Assembly: GCA_958347955.1 (NCBI GenBank)
Contig: CATVXH010000003.1
Span: forward strand, 127,320 to 191,319
Source of the DNA: an uncultured Sutterella sp.
Lineage (GTDB): Bacteria; Pseudomonadota; Gammaproteobacteria; Burkholderiales; Burkholderiaceae_F
DNA length: 64,000 nucleotides
Reading direction: 5' to 3'
Below, one piece after another: positions 45,102-56,563 of this stretch. The notes beneath the pieces were generated by a model. That model saw nothing but the letters and a program-made list of their open reading frames with translations. It did not search any database and had not been told where the DNA came from. How positions within the stretch are numbered: the first letter of the stretch is position 1; each line of letters begins with the position of its first letter. The translations under genes and the position numbers were made by a program.

Positions 45102-46310
45102 TTATTTTTTCTTACTAGGGAAGCTCTTCGGGTGGTTACGCCTTGGGGCTGCCTGGTTGTTTTTTGCTTTCGGCCCGATCGATTTTTTGATCTCCGGGGC
45201 CTTTTGAGGCATTTCTTCTTCGTTAATTTTCGGCATTGCGAAGGTAATCGAGACATCTTTTGCAATGCGCTTGCGGGCTTTCTGTGACAGCCACGTTTTA
45301 GCCATGGCCACACCGACGGCTAAGAGCACAGGACCCAAAATCAGTCCCATGAAACCGAAGGCGATCACACCGCCGAACACGCCCAAGAACACCAGCGACA
45401 GAGGCAGGGAGGAACCGCGGGCAATTAAAAGCGGTTTCAAAAAGTTATCGACGCTGGCCACGGCAAGCGTACCCCAAGCGACCATAAAGATCGCCAATCC
45501 GATTTCGCCTTGAGCATAAAGCCAAATCGCCACCGGCCCCCACACAAGCGGAGGTCCGATCGGCACCACTGACAAAATAAAGACCGCGACCGATAAAAGC
45601 AACGTGCCGGGCGCACCGACAATAATAAAGCCGATACAGGCGACAAGACTTTGCCCCGCGGCGGTGCCCACAATTCCGTAGACAACGCTTCGAGTGGTAT
45701 TGACCAGGATATGTGACAGCTCGTTACTTAATTCACCGGAGACTTTTTCCAGGAAATCGTTACAGCGGCTCGCCAGCGCGTCACCGTCACGATAGAAAAA
45801 GAAGGCGATGAAAGCCACCAGAGCCATTTGGACGAGTCCGTTGCCCAAAGCCATTGCGATTGTGAATACTTCACGAGTGATCGGATCGATCATCTTTTTC
45901 ATGAAATCAGCAAAAGCTTGGGGCTGAAAAACAATGGCCAACTGATTGTATAGCCAAGAGCCGATCATCGGAATTTCTTTCACCCAATCCGGCGCTGAAA
46001 TCGTTCGAATATATTCGGTCGCGCCCGAAATGGCCGATGGCAATTGCTGGGCGATGGCGGCGGACAAGAACATGGTCGGTATGATCAAGCACACCACAAG
46101 GAGCGTCACAATCAATAGCGCGGCGGGAGTCGGGCGGTTGCCCATGCTGGTTTTAAAACGGACAAACAAAGGCCAACTCACCACAGTGACAATCGCGGCG
46201 ATGATGATTGCCGTCAAAAAAGGTCTGACAACAAAGAAACATCCTAAGGCAATCGCGGATCCGAAAAGGATACGAATCAGGATGTCAATACGCTCTCTTA
46301 AATTAACCAT
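45102..46310 (-). CDS. AI-2E family (PerM-like) membrane protein
   Basis: 402 aa from the ATG at 46310 (MVNLRERIDIL), where the family's first membrane helix begins; an open frame extends 57 codons further but looks unlike protein of this family. About eight membrane segments, with PIGPPLVWGPVAIWLY and the LILGPVLLAV region conserved in the group. The C-terminus is a basic Lys/Pro-rich tail. Members are permeases or exporters; the autoinducer-2 link applies to only one of them, so substrate is unknown. Confidence 0.85.
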   Translation of the reverse strand: MVNLRERIDILIRILFGSAIALGCFFVVRPFLTAIIIAAIVTVVSWPLFVRFKTSMGNRPTPAALLIVTLLVVCLIIPTMFLSAAIAQQLPSAISGATEYIRTISAPDWVKEIPMIGSWLYNQLAIVFQPQAFADFMKKMIDPITREVFTIAMALGNGLVQMALVAFIAFFFYRDGDALASRCNDFLEKVSGELSNELSHILVNTTRSVVYGIVGTAAGQSLVACIGFIIVGAPGTLLLSVAVFILSVVPIGPPLVWGPVAIWLYAQGEIGLAIFMVAWGTLAVASVDNFLKPLLIARGSSLPLSLVFLGVFGGVIAFGFMGLILGPVLLAVGVAMAKTWLSQKARKRIAKDVSITFAMPKINEEEMPQKAPEIKKSIGPKAKNNQAAPRRNHPKSFPSKKK

Positions 46311-46443
46311 CGGTTTTTGAATAAATTGGGCGTGAAACAACTTTCCCAAGTCTAAACGAAAATTATTACATTGGTACAAATAGACGCAGGGGTGACTACA
46401 ATTTTTGTCATTGCCGATCTTTTTTCTTATGCAGGAGTGATTT

Positions 46444-47028
46444 ATGAGCAGGGTGAGCGATGAAATGATTAGCCGAGTCAAGGAAACTCAAGTCAAGCGC
46501 GAAAGGGTGTTTGACGGCAATTTTCTTCATATTGAACGGGATACCGTCATTACAGCGAGCGGTTTAACCCGCAGTAGAGAATTTATCAGGCATCCCGGAG
46601 CTTCCGTCATTATCGCTTTGTTTGATGATGAAAGCATTTTGATGGAATTTCAATGGCGTCAGCCCTGTGGTCGGGCATTTTGGGAGTTGCCGGCCGGTAA
46701 GCTCGATCCTAATGAAAAAGCGATAGTTTGCGCACAAAGAGAATTGGAAGAGGAAACCGGCTATCGGGCCGATGAGTGGTTTTATCTCGGACAAATTCAC
46801 AACGCCATCGGCTACTCGGATGAGCATTTGGAAATTTTTGTGGCCAAAGGTTTGCGTCAAGGCCGCAGGCATCTTGATGAGGGTGAGTGTTTGGATGTTT
46901 TCAGACTGCCGCTTGCTGAAGTTAAACGTATGTCACTGACCGGAGAAATCACCGATGTTAAGACATTGGTGGGTATGTATTGGCTTGAAAAATTCATGGC
47001 CGGTGAAATGAAGGCCGAACGTTGTTAA
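46444..47028 (+). CDS. Nudix hydrolase, ADP-ribose pyrophosphatase type
   Basis: 194 aa with AGGAG ribosome-binding site. Seen: complete Nudix box starting at GKLDPNE and ending RELEEETGY, preceded by FWELPAG as in ADP-ribose pyrophosphatases (NudF-like). Hydrolyses nucleoside diphosphate derivatives, most likely ADP-ribose to AMP and ribose 5-phosphate. Divergent from the AI-2E-type gene. Confidence 0.88.
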   Translation: MSRVSDEMISRVKETQVKRERVFDGNFLHIERDTVITASGLTRSREFIRHPGASVIIALFDDESILMEFQWRQPCGRAFWELPAGKLDPNEKAIVCAQRELEEETGYRADEWFYLGQIHNAIGYSDEHLEIFVAKGLRQGRRHLDEGECLDVFRLPLAEVKRMSLTGEITDVKTLVGMYWLEKFMAGEMKAERC

Positions 47029-47132
47029 CTCTCGACAAATTCAGGCTATTTGTCGACTATGGAAGAGTTTGAGATGGCTCAAACTTTTTACTGTTCATTG
47101 AGCATTCTTTTCAATAAACTGACCCGATAAGT

Positions 47133-47147
47133 CTGCACGGTGTGCAG
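47133..47147 (+). promoter_or_regulatory. Short inverted repeat in the argG leader
   Basis: CTGCAC/GTGCAG (47133-47138 with 47142-47147) with a 3-base centre, 37 bases before the argG start. Could be an operator or a leader hairpin; it does not match an ArgR box that I recognise. Confidence 0.3.
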
Positions 47148-47177
47148 GGAGAATTTAGGTTAAAACTTGATAGATGA

Positions 47178-48515
<1,338 letters not shown>

Positions 48516-48536
48516 CTCTCGTTTTGTCTGATCTGG

Positions 48537-48565
48537 AGGGCGGAAATAAAATCCGCCCTTTTTTT
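48537..48565 (+). terminator. Terminator of argG
   Basis: Perfect stem AGGGCGGA/TCCGCCCT (48537-48544 with 48552-48559), 7-base loop, then a T-run. Confidence 0.92.
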
Positions 48566-48676
48566 GAAACATATTTCAACGAATTACCTTTGACAGGTGT
48601 CATTTTAAGAAACGATTGGCTAGGAAAAACCGCTACAATCTTTGACGATTGAGATTTTGTCTTAAAGGTTTTTTCA

Positions 48677-49930
48677 GTGTTTCCTTTTGAATTCAGAATC
48701 GGCTGGCGCTACACGAGACAGGGGCGTCGCGGGCGCGGCAAAAACGGTTTCATTTCTTTCATTTCAGCCATGAGTGTGGCTTCCATTGCACTGGGTGTGA
48801 TGGCGCTTATCATTGTGTTGTCTGTGATGAACGGATTTCAAAAAGAAGTTCGTGATCGCATGCTCTCGGTGATACCGCACATTGAAGTGGTGAGTTATGA
48901 CGGCGTGCTGAAAGATTGGAAGGAGACGGCCTCGATTGTCTCTGCTAATCCTCATGTTTTGGGTGTGGCGCCGTATTCCTCCGGTCAGGGATTATTGAGT
49001 TCGGGCTCAAGCGTCAGAGGCGTGGTGCTTCGCGGGATTGATCCTGCCACAGAGGGGCGTGTTTCCGACATCGATAAACAAATGGCTTTCGGGGATCTGA
49101 CAGATCTTCACGCAGGTGAATACGGCATTGTGTTGGGGTTGGATTTGGCGCGACTTTTGCGATTGAGAATTGGCGACAAAGTCAACGTCATTATTCCTCA
49201 AGGTCGCGCCACGCCGGCCGGAATTGTCCCCAGAATGCGCGCATTCACACTCAAGGGGGTGTTCTCTTCGGGGCACTACGAGTACGACAGTTCCATGGCG
49301 ATCATTCATATCGAAGACGCTCAGGCGTTATTTCGTCAGAGCGCTCCCGCGGGATTGCGTGTCCGGGTTGACGATATGAATAAAGCTCCTGAAATTTCCT
49401 TTGAAATTTTGAAGACCTTGCCGGACAGCTTTGCCGTTACCGATTGGAGTAAGCAAAATCGTACGTGGTTTGCGGCTGTTCAGGTCGAAAAGCGGATGAT
49501 GGCTGTTATTCTCTTTTTGATTGTGTTAGTCGGCGCTTTTGGACTTGTCTCAAGCATGGTTATGACGGTGACGGAAAAACAGTCCGATATTGCGATTTTG
49601 AGAACGCTTGGGGCCTCGCCGGCTTCCATTATGACGATTTTTATGGTTCAAGGAGCCGTGGTCGGTATTGTGGGTGTGAGTTGCGGAGTTATTTTCGGAC
49701 TCCTGTTGGCTTGCAATCTTGACGTGATCGTTCCGGCAATCGAGTCGCTTTTTGGCATTCAGTTCCTGCCCAAGGAAGTCTACTTTATCAGCTCTCTGCC
49801 TTCGGATCCGAGAGCCAGTGACATTGTGCCCATCGCGATTTTCTCTTTGATTATGTCTCTTTTGGCGACGATTTACCCGAGTTGGAGAGCGGCTCAAACC
49901 AAGCCCGCGGAGGCGTTGCGCTATGAATGA
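48677..49930 (+). CDS. lolC: Lipoprotein-releasing ABC transporter permease (LolC/E)
   Basis: 417 aa, GTG start. With LolD it releases outer-membrane lipoproteins from the inner membrane to LolA. Seen: a first membrane segment around SFISAMSVASIALGVMALII, a large periplasmic domain, three C-terminal membrane segments of the FtsX type, and the end SWRAAQTKPAEALRYE. Only one permease gene is present beside lolD, so it may act as a homodimer (LolF-like), or a second gene lies elsewhere. Overlaps lolD by 8 bases. Confidence 0.92.
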   Translation: MFPFEFRIGWRYTRQGRRGRGKNGFISFISAMSVASIALGVMALIIVLSVMNGFQKEVRDRMLSVIPHIEVVSYDGVLKDWKETASIVSANPHVLGVAPYSSGQGLLSSGSSVRGVVLRGIDPATEGRVSDIDKQMAFGDLTDLHAGEYGIVLGLDLARLLRLRIGDKVNVIIPQGRATPAGIVPRMRAFTLKGVFSSGHYEYDSSMAIIHIEDAQALFRQSAPAGLRVRVDDMNKAPEISFEILKTLPDSFAVTDWSKQNRTWFAAVQVEKRMMAVILFLIVLVGAFGLVSSMVMTVTEKQSDIAILRTLGASPASIMTIFMVQGAVVGIVGVSCGVIFGLLLACNLDVIVPAIESLFGIQFLPKEVYFISSLPSDPRASDIVPIAIFSLIMSLLATIYPSWRAAQTKPAEALRYE

Positions 49931-50633
49931 TGCAAATGATTTCGTGATTTTGGCCCGCGGCGTTAAAAAAGCCTATCGGGAAGGCGAGCGCCTGGTGGAG
50001 GTTTTAAAAGGGATAAACCTCGGCGTGAAAAAAGGAGAGCTCTTGGCCGTTGTCGGCGCTTCCGGTTCAGGCAAAAGCACGCTTTTGCATGTGCTGGGCG
50101 GCCTGGATTCCATTGATGAGGGAGAGGTTTCGGTGGCGGGGATGGCGGTGCATAAATTAAATGAAGTGCAGCGCGGAGAACTGAGAAATCATAAATTGGG
50201 TTTTGTCTACCAATTTCACCATCTGCTTCCCGAATTCAGTGCTATAGAAAACGTAGCCATGCCTCTTATCATTCGTCGGTGCGATAAGCAGACAGCCGAA
50301 GCGAAAGCCAAAGCAGCTCTCATATCTTTGGGATTGGAGCATCGCTTGGAGCACTTGCCTTCACAGATGTCAGGTGGTGAAAGGCAGCGCTGCGCAATAG
50401 CTCGTGCGATGGTGACGGAACCGGCTTGCATTCTCGCCGATGAACCGACCGGTAATTTGGATCGCCAGACGGCCGACGGTGTTTTCGAAGCTTTATTGAG
50501 TCTGGCTAAACGCCAGGGCACGGCCTGCATTATTGTCACCCATGACTCAGAGTTGGCAAGCCGGTGTGATAGAACAGTGACAATTAAAGACGGACTTATC
50601 GCAGAAACTGACTTTCATGCAGAGCTTCATTGA
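49923..50633 (+). CDS. lolD: Lipoprotein-releasing ABC transporter ATPase
   Basis: 236 aa. Seen: Walker A GASGSGKST, signature MSGGERQRCAIARA, Walker B CILADEPTGNLD, and the switch His in VTHDSE. Powers the LolC/E permease. Overlaps lolC by 8 bases and tatD by 17, so the three are one tightly coupled unit. Confidence 0.96.
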   Translation: MNDANDFVILARGVKKAYREGERLVEVLKGINLGVKKGELLAVVGASGSGKSTLLHVLGGLDSIDEGEVSVAGMAVHKLNEVQRGELRNHKLGFVYQFHHLLPEFSAIENVAMPLIIRRCDKQTAEAKAKAALISLGLEHRLEHLPSQMSGGERQRCAIARAMVTEPACILADEPTGNLDRQTADGVFEALLSLAKRQGTACIIVTHDSELASRCDRTVTIKDGLIAETDFHAELH

Positions 50634-51435
50634 CACACACAATCATGTTGCGGTAGCGCCTGTAGCCTGGGATTTGCCGGCTTTGGCAGAGAGGCTGGAG
50701 GCAGCAGGCGTGATTGCCGGCGTTATCACCACGGGCGGCGTAGAGGATTTTGAGACGGCCGCCGCTTCAGCCAGGCAGCTCGGTTGGGGCTACTGCGTGG
50801 GGCTTCATCCCATGTATATCCGTGATCAATTCAGGGCGGATTTGCAAGAGCTTCGGCGTTTTGTTTTCTCGCATCGTGATGATCCGTATTTGGTGGGGAT
50901 TGGAGAAATCGGCCTGGATTTCTACGTGGAGGGCCTTGACCGATCCCGCCAGCAATCAGTGTTTGAAGAAGAACTTCAATTGGCCTCGGAGCTCGGGTTG
51001 ACAGTTTCAGTTCACAGCCGGCGCGCGCTTTATAAAGTCATGGAAATTCTTTCTTCATTTCCGAAGCTCAATATTGTTTTGCACGCTTTTGCGGGGTCTT
51101 TGCAAGAAGCCCGCCAGGCCGAGAAAAGGGGGTACTACTTGGGAGTGGGCGGCGCGGTCACTTATGAGGGCAGCAAGCGAGTGAGGGCCGTTGTTAAAGA
51201 GCTTTCTCTTGACCGCTTGGTGCTTGAAACAGATGCCCCGGACATGGCGCCCGTATTTGCCAGAGGACAGGGATCCGATCCGGTTTTCTTGCCCCGTTAT
51301 CTTGACGAAATCGAGTCACTTAGAGCAGAAGATAAAAAGCTTCTCGCTGAGAGTGTTTATGAAAATTCCCTTCGGGCTTATCCCAAACTCAGAGCTCTGA
51401 TTGAGAGCCGGAAAAACTTCGTTGCAAATCCATAA
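50617..51435 (+). CDS. tatD: TatD-family metal-dependent deoxyribonuclease
   Basis: 272 aa. Seen: metal motifs DTHNH at the start, GEIGLDF, SVHSRRA, LHAFAG and LETDAP, all in the TatD order. Members act as 3'-5' exonucleases or D-aminoacyl-tRNA-type hydrolases; exact role here unknown. It begins within lolD. A hairpin with no T-run (51449-51474) follows. Confidence 0.9.
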   Translation: MQSFIDTHNHVAVAPVAWDLPALAERLEAAGVIAGVITTGGVEDFETAAASARQLGWGYCVGLHPMYIRDQFRADLQELRRFVFSHRDDPYLVGIGEIGLDFYVEGLDRSRQQSVFEEELQLASELGLTVSVHSRRALYKVMEILSSFPKLNIVLHAFAGSLQEARQAEKRGYYLGVGGAVTYEGSKRVRAVVKELSLDRLVLETDAPDMAPVFARGQGSDPVFLPRYLDEIESLRAEDKKLLAESVYENSLRAYPKLRALIESRKNFVANP

Positions 51436-51448
51436 CTTGATTGGCTTT

Positions 51449-51474
51449 CCAAGGGCTGAAAAAACGGCGCTTGG
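51449..51474 (+). terminator. Hairpin after tatD
   Basis: CCAAG-GGCTG against CGGC-GCTTGG (51449-51458 with 51465-51474), one internal mismatch, A6 loop. No T-run, so a weak terminator or part of the ndk leader. A TAAAAT at 51490-51495 behind it could be the ndk -10. Confidence 0.4.
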
Positions 51475-51592
51475 GGACTGCTCTTTCTGCTAAAATGCCA
51501 CCTCGAAATGATCCTGCGGGATTGCATTTAAATTAAGGCGGGCGACAAAAATTGTCCCTGCATTTTCTTTTTAACTTCATTGGGGAAATACA

Positions 51593-52045
51593 ATGGCTAT
51601 TGAACGCACCCTTTCTATCATCAAGCCGGATGCCGTCGCTAAGAATGTCATCGGTCAAATCTACACGCGTTTTGAAAACGCCGGTCTTCGCATCGTTGCC
51701 GCTCAAATGCGTCAATTGTCTCAAGCCGAAGCCGAAGGTTTCTACGCTGTTCACAAAGAACGTCCCTTCTTTAAAGATTTGGTGGCTTTCATGACCTCCG
51801 GTCCGGTGATGATTCAAGTGTTGGAAGGTGAAGGCGCTATTGCCAAGAATCGTGAATTGATGGGCGCCACCGATCCGAAGAAGGCTGCCCCCGGCACGAT
51901 CCGCGCTGATTTCGCTCAAAGCATCGACGCCAACGCTGTTCACGGTTCTGACGCTCCGGAAACGGCCGCTGTTGAAATCGCTTACTTCTTCCCGACCTTG
52001 GCTATTTGCGAACGCAAATGCTGCGGTTGCTGCTGTGGTAAGTAA
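51593..52045 (+). CDS. ndk: Nucleoside diphosphate kinase with Cys-rich tail
   Basis: 150 aa; the family is usually about 140. Equalises nucleoside di- and triphosphates using a phospho-His. Seen: [26 protein letters not shown] and catalytic His117 in NAVHGSD. Odd: the C-terminus, after the normal end near AIC, continues [11 protein letters not shown], with cysteines at 143, 144, 146, 147 and 148 besides 139. The reading frame there is clean. It heads the rlmN-ispG-hisS run but is closed by two hairpins. Confidence 0.95.
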   Translation: MAIERTLSIIKPDAVAKNVIGQIYTRFENAGLRIVAAQMRQLSQAEAEGFYAVHKERPFFKDLVAFMTSGPVMIQVLEGEGAIAKNRELMGATDPKKAAPGTIRADFAQSIDANAVHGSDAPETAAVEIAYFFPTLAICERKCCGCCCGK

Positions 52046-52053
52046 TGTTTGAT

Positions 52054-52136
52054 AAGACGGAGCCCGGCACCAACACCTCCATCTTCGTCGGGTTTCGTCT
52101 TTTTTCTTTCGAGTCGCCTTAGGGTGACTCGTTTTG
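52054..52136 (+). terminator. Tandem terminators after ndk
   Basis: AAGACG/CGTCTT (52054-52059 with 52096-52101) with inner CCCG/CGGG, then T5; followed by GAGTCGCC against GGTGACTC (52111-52118 with 52123-52130) and GTTTTGT. They uncouple ndk from rlmN. Confidence 0.8.
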
Positions 52137-52164
52137 TACATTAATTGGTCTTTTTTTCAAAGTG

Positions 52165-53301
52165 ATGACTCAAAACTCTGATCGTGTGAATTTGTTGGAT
52201 CTGGACCGTGAGGGACTGATCGCTTTTTGTGATCAAATGGGTGAAAAACGTTTCCGCGCCATCCAGCTTCTGAGATGGATCCATCGGCACTGCGAGGGTG
52301 ATTTTGAAAAGATGACCGATTTGGCCAAAGCGTTTCGCGCCAAACTCACGCAACGCACGGAAATCCGTGCGCCGACACCCATATGGGATAAAAAGAGCGC
52401 AGACGGTACAAGAAAGTGGCTTTTTGACGTCGGTAACGGCAACGCCATTGAAACCGTTTTCATCCCGGAGGATGACCGCGGCACTTTGTGCGTTTCCACC
52501 CAGGCGGGTTGCGCGATGGGTTGCTTGTTCTGTTCAACGGGCAAGCAGGGTTTTAATCGCAACCTGAAGACTTCTGAGATTATCGGTCAGTTATGGCATG
52601 CGGAAAAAACGCTCCGCGCCGATCTTGGGGTGACGGATCCCGCCGATCGAGTGATCAGCAATGTCGTTTTAATGGGAATGGGCGAACCCTTGCAAAATCT
52701 CGATAATGTCGTGGCGGCTTTAAAGCTGATGCTCGATGACAACGCCTATGGCTTAAGCCGCCGGCGTGTAACCGTGTCGACTTGCGGGCTGACGCTTCAG
52801 ATGGATAAACTCGCCGCGGCGGTTCCGGTTGCGTTGGCTGTTTCGCTTCACGCGCCGACCGATGAGCTTCGGGACCAAATTATGCCGATTAACCGCAAGC
52901 ATCCGCTTGCCGATCTCATGGCCGCTTGCAAGCGCTATCTGGCGCATGCCCCTCGGGATTACATCACTTTTGAGTACATTTTATTGGGTGGGGTCAATGA
53001 TCAAATTGAGCACGCCAAGGCTTTGGTGAAGTTGGTCAAGGGTGTCTCGTGTAAGTTTAACCTTATTCCCTTTAATCCATTCCCTGACAGCGACCTCCGT
53101 AAACCCGATCCCAAGGATGTGAAGGCATTCCAGGACTACTTGATGAGTCAGCAGATTGTGACCACGGTGCGCAAAACCCGTGGCGACGACATTGACGCGG
53201 CTTGCGGTCAGTTAGCGGGAAACATTAAAGATAAAACTCGTCGAGCCGAGCGTCTGGCGCTGCAAAAAGCCCAAGCGACTTTTCTTGTCAAGGAGGCTTG
53301 A
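52165..53301 (+). CDS. rlmN: Dual-specificity 23S rRNA/tRNA methyltransferase RlmN
   Basis: 378 aa from ATG 52165; the GTG just before is also possible and neither has a clear ribosome-binding site. Radical-SAM enzyme that makes 2-methyladenosine in 23S rRNA and tRNA. Seen: [19 protein letters not shown] with the three cluster cysteines, the [12 protein letters not shown] motif, and the C-terminal methyl-carrying Cys in the region [11 protein letters not shown]. Starts the rlmN-ispG-hisS-yfgM-bamB-der run. Confidence 0.95.
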   Translation: MTQNSDRVNLLDLDREGLIAFCDQMGEKRFRAIQLLRWIHRHCEGDFEKMTDLAKAFRAKLTQRTEIRAPTPIWDKKSADGTRKWLFDVGNGNAIETVFIPEDDRGTLCVSTQAGCAMGCLFCSTGKQGFNRNLKTSEIIGQLWHAEKTLRADLGVTDPADRVISNVVLMGMGEPLQNLDNVVAALKLMLDDNAYGLSRRRVTVSTCGLTLQMDKLAAAVPVALAVSLHAPTDELRDQIMPINRKHPLADLMAACKRYLAHAPRDYITFEYILLGGVNDQIEHAKALVKLVKGVSCKFNLIPFNPFPDSDLRKPDPKDVKAFQDYLMSQQIVTTVRKTRGDDIDAACGQLAGNIKDKTRRAERLALQKAQATFLVKEA

Positions 53302-53305
53302 GGTC

Positions 53306-54568
53306 ATGCCGGTTTTTAAGTCTCGTCATCAAACTCACACGGTGCATGTCCGTTACGCCGACAACGATGTCACGATCGGCGGTCAGTCTCCTATTCGCGT
53401 TCAGTCAATGACCAATACGGCGACAGCCGATGTCGAGGGAACAGTCAAACAGATTATTGAACTTCACCGCGCCGGCAGTGAATTGGTGCGCTTGACAGTC
53501 AACACTCCGGAGGCGGCCCGCGCGGTGGTGAGTATCCGTGAAAAACTCGATGCCCGGGGCTGCAATGTTCCCCTGGTCGGGGACTTTCACTATAACGGTC
53601 ATAAACTTTTGACGGACGTGGCTGAGTGCGCGGCGGCATTGTCCAAATACCGCATCAATCCGGGCAATGTCGGTCGGGGCGAGCGGGGGATGGAAAATTT
53701 CGCCCGTATGATTGAGGTGGCGATTAAACACGATAAACCGGTGCGCATCGGAGTGAACGGCGGCTCTTTGGATCCTCAGATTCTTGAGCGCATGCTCGAG
53801 CAAAATCGCAATGCCAGCATGCCTGAAACTCCCTCAAAAGTGCAGCTCCATGCGATGGTTGCTTCAGCATTGGAAAGCGCCCGAGAGGCTCAAAAATTGG
53901 GTTTGGCGGCAGATCATATTGTCCTTTCCGCCAAAGTCTCTGCGGTGCAGGATCTTGTGGCGGTGTATCGGGAGCTTGCTTCAAAATGCGAGTACGCGCT
54001 GCATTTGGGATTGACCGAGGCGGGCATCGGCACCAAGGGCGTGGTGGCCAGCAGTGTGTCAATGGGAACACTTTTGGCCGAAGGTATAGGGGATACGATC
54101 CGTGTCAGCATTACGCCGATGCCGGGGGCGGCCCGAACGGAAGAGGTCCGCGTGGCTCAGGAGCTATTGCAAACGATGGGGCTTCGCGCCTTTTGTCCTC
54201 TTGTGGTATCTTGTCCGGGATGCGGTCGCACCTCAAGCGCGCTTTTCCAGCAGCTTGCCTCTCAAACGCAGGACTATTTAATTGAAATGACGCCGATTTG
54301 GCGTCAGAAGGCAAACGGATTTGAAAATATGACGGTGGCTGTCATGGGTTGTGTTGTCAACGGTCCGGGTGAAAGCCGTCACGCCAATATCGGAATCAGT
54401 TTGCCCGGTAACGGCGAGTCCCCGGTGGCGCCCGTGTTCGCAGACGGACAAAAGATTGCCACGATTAAGGGAGAGTCCGATGACGTCAATTCGATCATCG
54501 GTCGCTTTAAAGAATTGATTGACGAGTATGTGCTTACGCACTACTGTCAAAAAGATAAGAATTTTTGA
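53306..54568 (+). CDS. ispG: 4-hydroxy-3-methylbut-2-enyl-diphosphate synthase
   Basis: 420 aa from ATG 53306 ([11 protein letters not shown]), which has GAGGT just upstream. Iron-sulphur enzyme of the MEP isoprenoid pathway. Seen: [15 protein letters not shown] in the TIM barrel, NPGNVGRG, and the C-terminal cluster region SCPGCGRTS with GCVVNGPGE. It follows the rlmN stop by 4 bases. rodZ and pilW, which sit between them in many relatives, are absent. Confidence 0.95.
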   Translation: MPVFKSRHQTHTVHVRYADNDVTIGGQSPIRVQSMTNTATADVEGTVKQIIELHRAGSELVRLTVNTPEAARAVVSIREKLDARGCNVPLVGDFHYNGHKLLTDVAECAAALSKYRINPGNVGRGERGMENFARMIEVAIKHDKPVRIGVNGGSLDPQILERMLEQNRNASMPETPSKVQLHAMVASALESAREAQKLGLAADHIVLSAKVSAVQDLVAVYRELASKCEYALHLGLTEAGIGTKGVVASSVSMGTLLAEGIGDTIRVSITPMPGAARTEEVRVAQELLQTMGLRAFCPLVVSCPGCGRTSSALFQQLASQTQDYLIEMTPIWRQKANGFENMTVAVMGCVVNGPGESRHANIGISLPGNGESPVAPVFADGQKIATIKGESDDVNSIIGRFKELIDEYVLTHYCQKDKNF

Positions 54569-54582
54569 AAGAGAGATTTACT

Positions 54583-55896
54583 ATGGCTAAAGTACAAAAA
54601 ATTGCCGGTATCCGCGGAATGAATGATATTCTGCCGTCCGAAGCCCCCATTTGGGAATATTTTGAAGAATGCGCTCATGACGTGCTTCATTCTTACGGTT
54701 ACAAGCAAATTCGCACGCCGATTTTGGAAGCCACCTCTCTTTTTAAGCGCGGTATCGGTGAAGTGACCGATATTGTTGAAAAGGAAATGTACTGCTTTAC
54801 CGATTCTTTAAATGGCGAGCAGTTGGCTCTGCGTCCGGAAAATACCGCCGGCGTTGTCCGCAGCGTCATTGAACATAATTTAACTTATAACGCTCCTCAA
54901 CGTTTGTGGTATTTCGGCCCGATGTTCAGACATGAACGTCCTCAACGCGGCCGTTACCGCCAGTTCCATCAACTGGGGGTGGAAGCGTTGGGCTTTAAAG
55001 GACCTGATGTCGATGTCGAGCAGATTCTCATGGCGCGCCGCCTTTTTGATGAATTGGAGATTCTGCCCCTCAAACTGGAATTGAATTCTTTGGGTAACCT
55101 TGAAGAGCGTTTGGCCCACAGAGACGCGTTGATTAAGTACTTTGAGGCTAACCGCGACATTTTGGACGAAGACGCCAACCGTCGTCTTTACTCCAATCCG
55201 TTGAGAATTTTGGATACGAAAAATCCTGAAATGCAGCAGTTGGTGGAAGGCGCTCCGAAGCTTTTGGATTACCTCAAAGAAGACAGTTTGGCCTTCTTAC
55301 ACCGTATGGAAGAGCTGTTATCGATTGCCGGCGTCGACTATACAATCAATCCTCGCTTGGTTCGCGGGCTCGACTACTACAATCACACGGTTTATGAATG
55401 GGTGACGGATAAACTTGGGGCTCAGGCGACGGTTTGCGGCGGCGGCCGTTACGACCCGTTGATTGAAATGTTGGGCGGCCGTCCCACTCCGGCTGTGGGT
55501 TTTGCCATGGGTGTTGAGCGGGTTTTGGAAGTGATGCGCGAATGCGGCTTTGAATCCTCTGAACCCGATACAGAAGTTTATATTCTGCACCAAGGCGGAG
55601 CCTCGCAAGGCTACGCGATGATGTTGGGTGAAATTCTTCGTGACGCCTATTATGAGGTCATTGTTCACGCCGGTGAGGCGAGTCTGAAGAGTCAGATGAA
55701 GAAAGCAGACCAAAGCGGCGCCAAATACGCGTTAATTTGCGGAGAAGAAGAAACTTCTCATGGACAGGTAACCGTTAAATGCATGTACGGATCCGACGGC
55801 GAACGTTTTATGAAACAGGAAACGCTTGACTTACAGGATGCGATCCAATATTTTGTCAATTTGAATGACGAATTTTTCGACGAAGACGAGGAATAA
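54583..55896 (+). CDS. hisS: Histidyl-tRNA synthetase
   Basis: 437 aa from ATG 54583 (MAKVQKIAGIRGMNDI), with AGAGAG upstream. Class II synthetase. Seen: ALRPENTAGVVRS, motif 2 around RHERPQRGRYRQFHQLGVE, the histidine loop LVRGLDYYNHTVYEW and ATVCGGGRYD, and a C-terminal anticodon-binding domain. 14 bases after ispG and 3 before yfgM. Confidence 0.97.
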   Translation: MAKVQKIAGIRGMNDILPSEAPIWEYFEECAHDVLHSYGYKQIRTPILEATSLFKRGIGEVTDIVEKEMYCFTDSLNGEQLALRPENTAGVVRSVIEHNLTYNAPQRLWYFGPMFRHERPQRGRYRQFHQLGVEALGFKGPDVDVEQILMARRLFDELEILPLKLELNSLGNLEERLAHRDALIKYFEANRDILDEDANRRLYSNPLRILDTKNPEMQQLVEGAPKLLDYLKEDSLAFLHRMEELLSIAGVDYTINPRLVRGLDYYNHTVYEWVTDKLGAQATVCGGGRYDPLIEMLGGRPTPAVGFAMGVERVLEVMRECGFESSEPDTEVYILHQGGASQGYAMMLGEILRDAYYEVIVHAGEASLKSQMKKADQSGAKYALICGEEETSHGQVTVKCMYGSDGERFMKQETLDLQDAIQYFVNLNDEFFDEDEE

Positions 55897-55899
55897 GGC

Positions 55900-56541
55900 A
55901 TGGCCTACGATTTACAAGAACAAGAATCACTGGATGAGTTAAAGGCGTGGTGGGAAAAATGGGGGAATTTGGTTCTCTCCGTTATTACCGTGGTGTGCCT
56001 GGCTTTTGCGGGTTATAACGGCATGAAGTGGTGGCAACGCCACCAGGCTCAGGAGGCCAGTCTCGCCTATTCGTCTTTGCAGACAGCGATCATGCAGCAG
56101 TCTGAAGTGTCCTCAGTTGAGAAAATTGTGGACGCCTTGATTGCCGATGCGGGTTCAACTGTTTACGGACCCATGGGCGCTTTAAGTGCCTCCCGTTACC
56201 TCGAAAGCAAAGGTGAGACCGCGAAAGCTCAGGAGCTTTTGCACTGGGTGGTGACCGAATCGGATCGCATGGAATATCAAACGGTGGCTCGCGTGCGCTT
56301 AGCCGGTTTCTTGATTGATGACAAGAAATATGAAGAGGCGGTTTCCATCCTCAGCGCCGCTCAACCGACCGATCGCCAAGTCGCTTTGGTCAATGATCGT
56401 TTGGGAGATGCGTATTTTGCCAAGGGTGATATTGTGAATGCGCGCCGTGTTTGGGAAGAAGCGCTTAAACATCCCATCGATCCCGCGTTAATGGGTTTTG
56501 TCCAGCTTAAGCTTCAAGCTTTGCCTGAAGAAGAAAAATAG
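55900..56541 (+). CDS. yfgM: YfgM-type tetratricopeptide inner-membrane protein
   Basis: 213 aa. Seen: a short cytosolic N-terminus with QEQESLDELKAWWEKWG, one membrane anchor (about 22-44), and a periplasmic TPR-like helical domain with ALSASRYLESKGETAKA and RLGDAYFAKGDI. In E. coli YfgM is an ancillary SecYEG subunit that hands proteins to periplasmic chaperones. Position between hisS and bamB is the usual one. Confidence 0.9.
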   Translation: MAYDLQEQESLDELKAWWEKWGNLVLSVITVVCLAFAGYNGMKWWQRHQAQEASLAYSSLQTAIMQQSEVSSVEKIVDALIADAGSTVYGPMGALSASRYLESKGETAKAQELLHWVVTESDRMEYQTVARVRLAGFLIDDKKYEEAVSILSAAQPTDRQVALVNDRLGDAYFAKGDIVNARRVWEEALKHPIDPALMGFVQLKLQALPEEEK

Positions 56542-56563
56542 GAATAAAACGAAAAGGTTTTTT

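Noticed and set aside
46311..46481. N-terminal 57 codons of the AI-2E-type frame
   Set aside because: The extension is Cys/His-rich and unlike the family, which begins at the ATG at 46310; the divergent Nudix gene also overlaps it.
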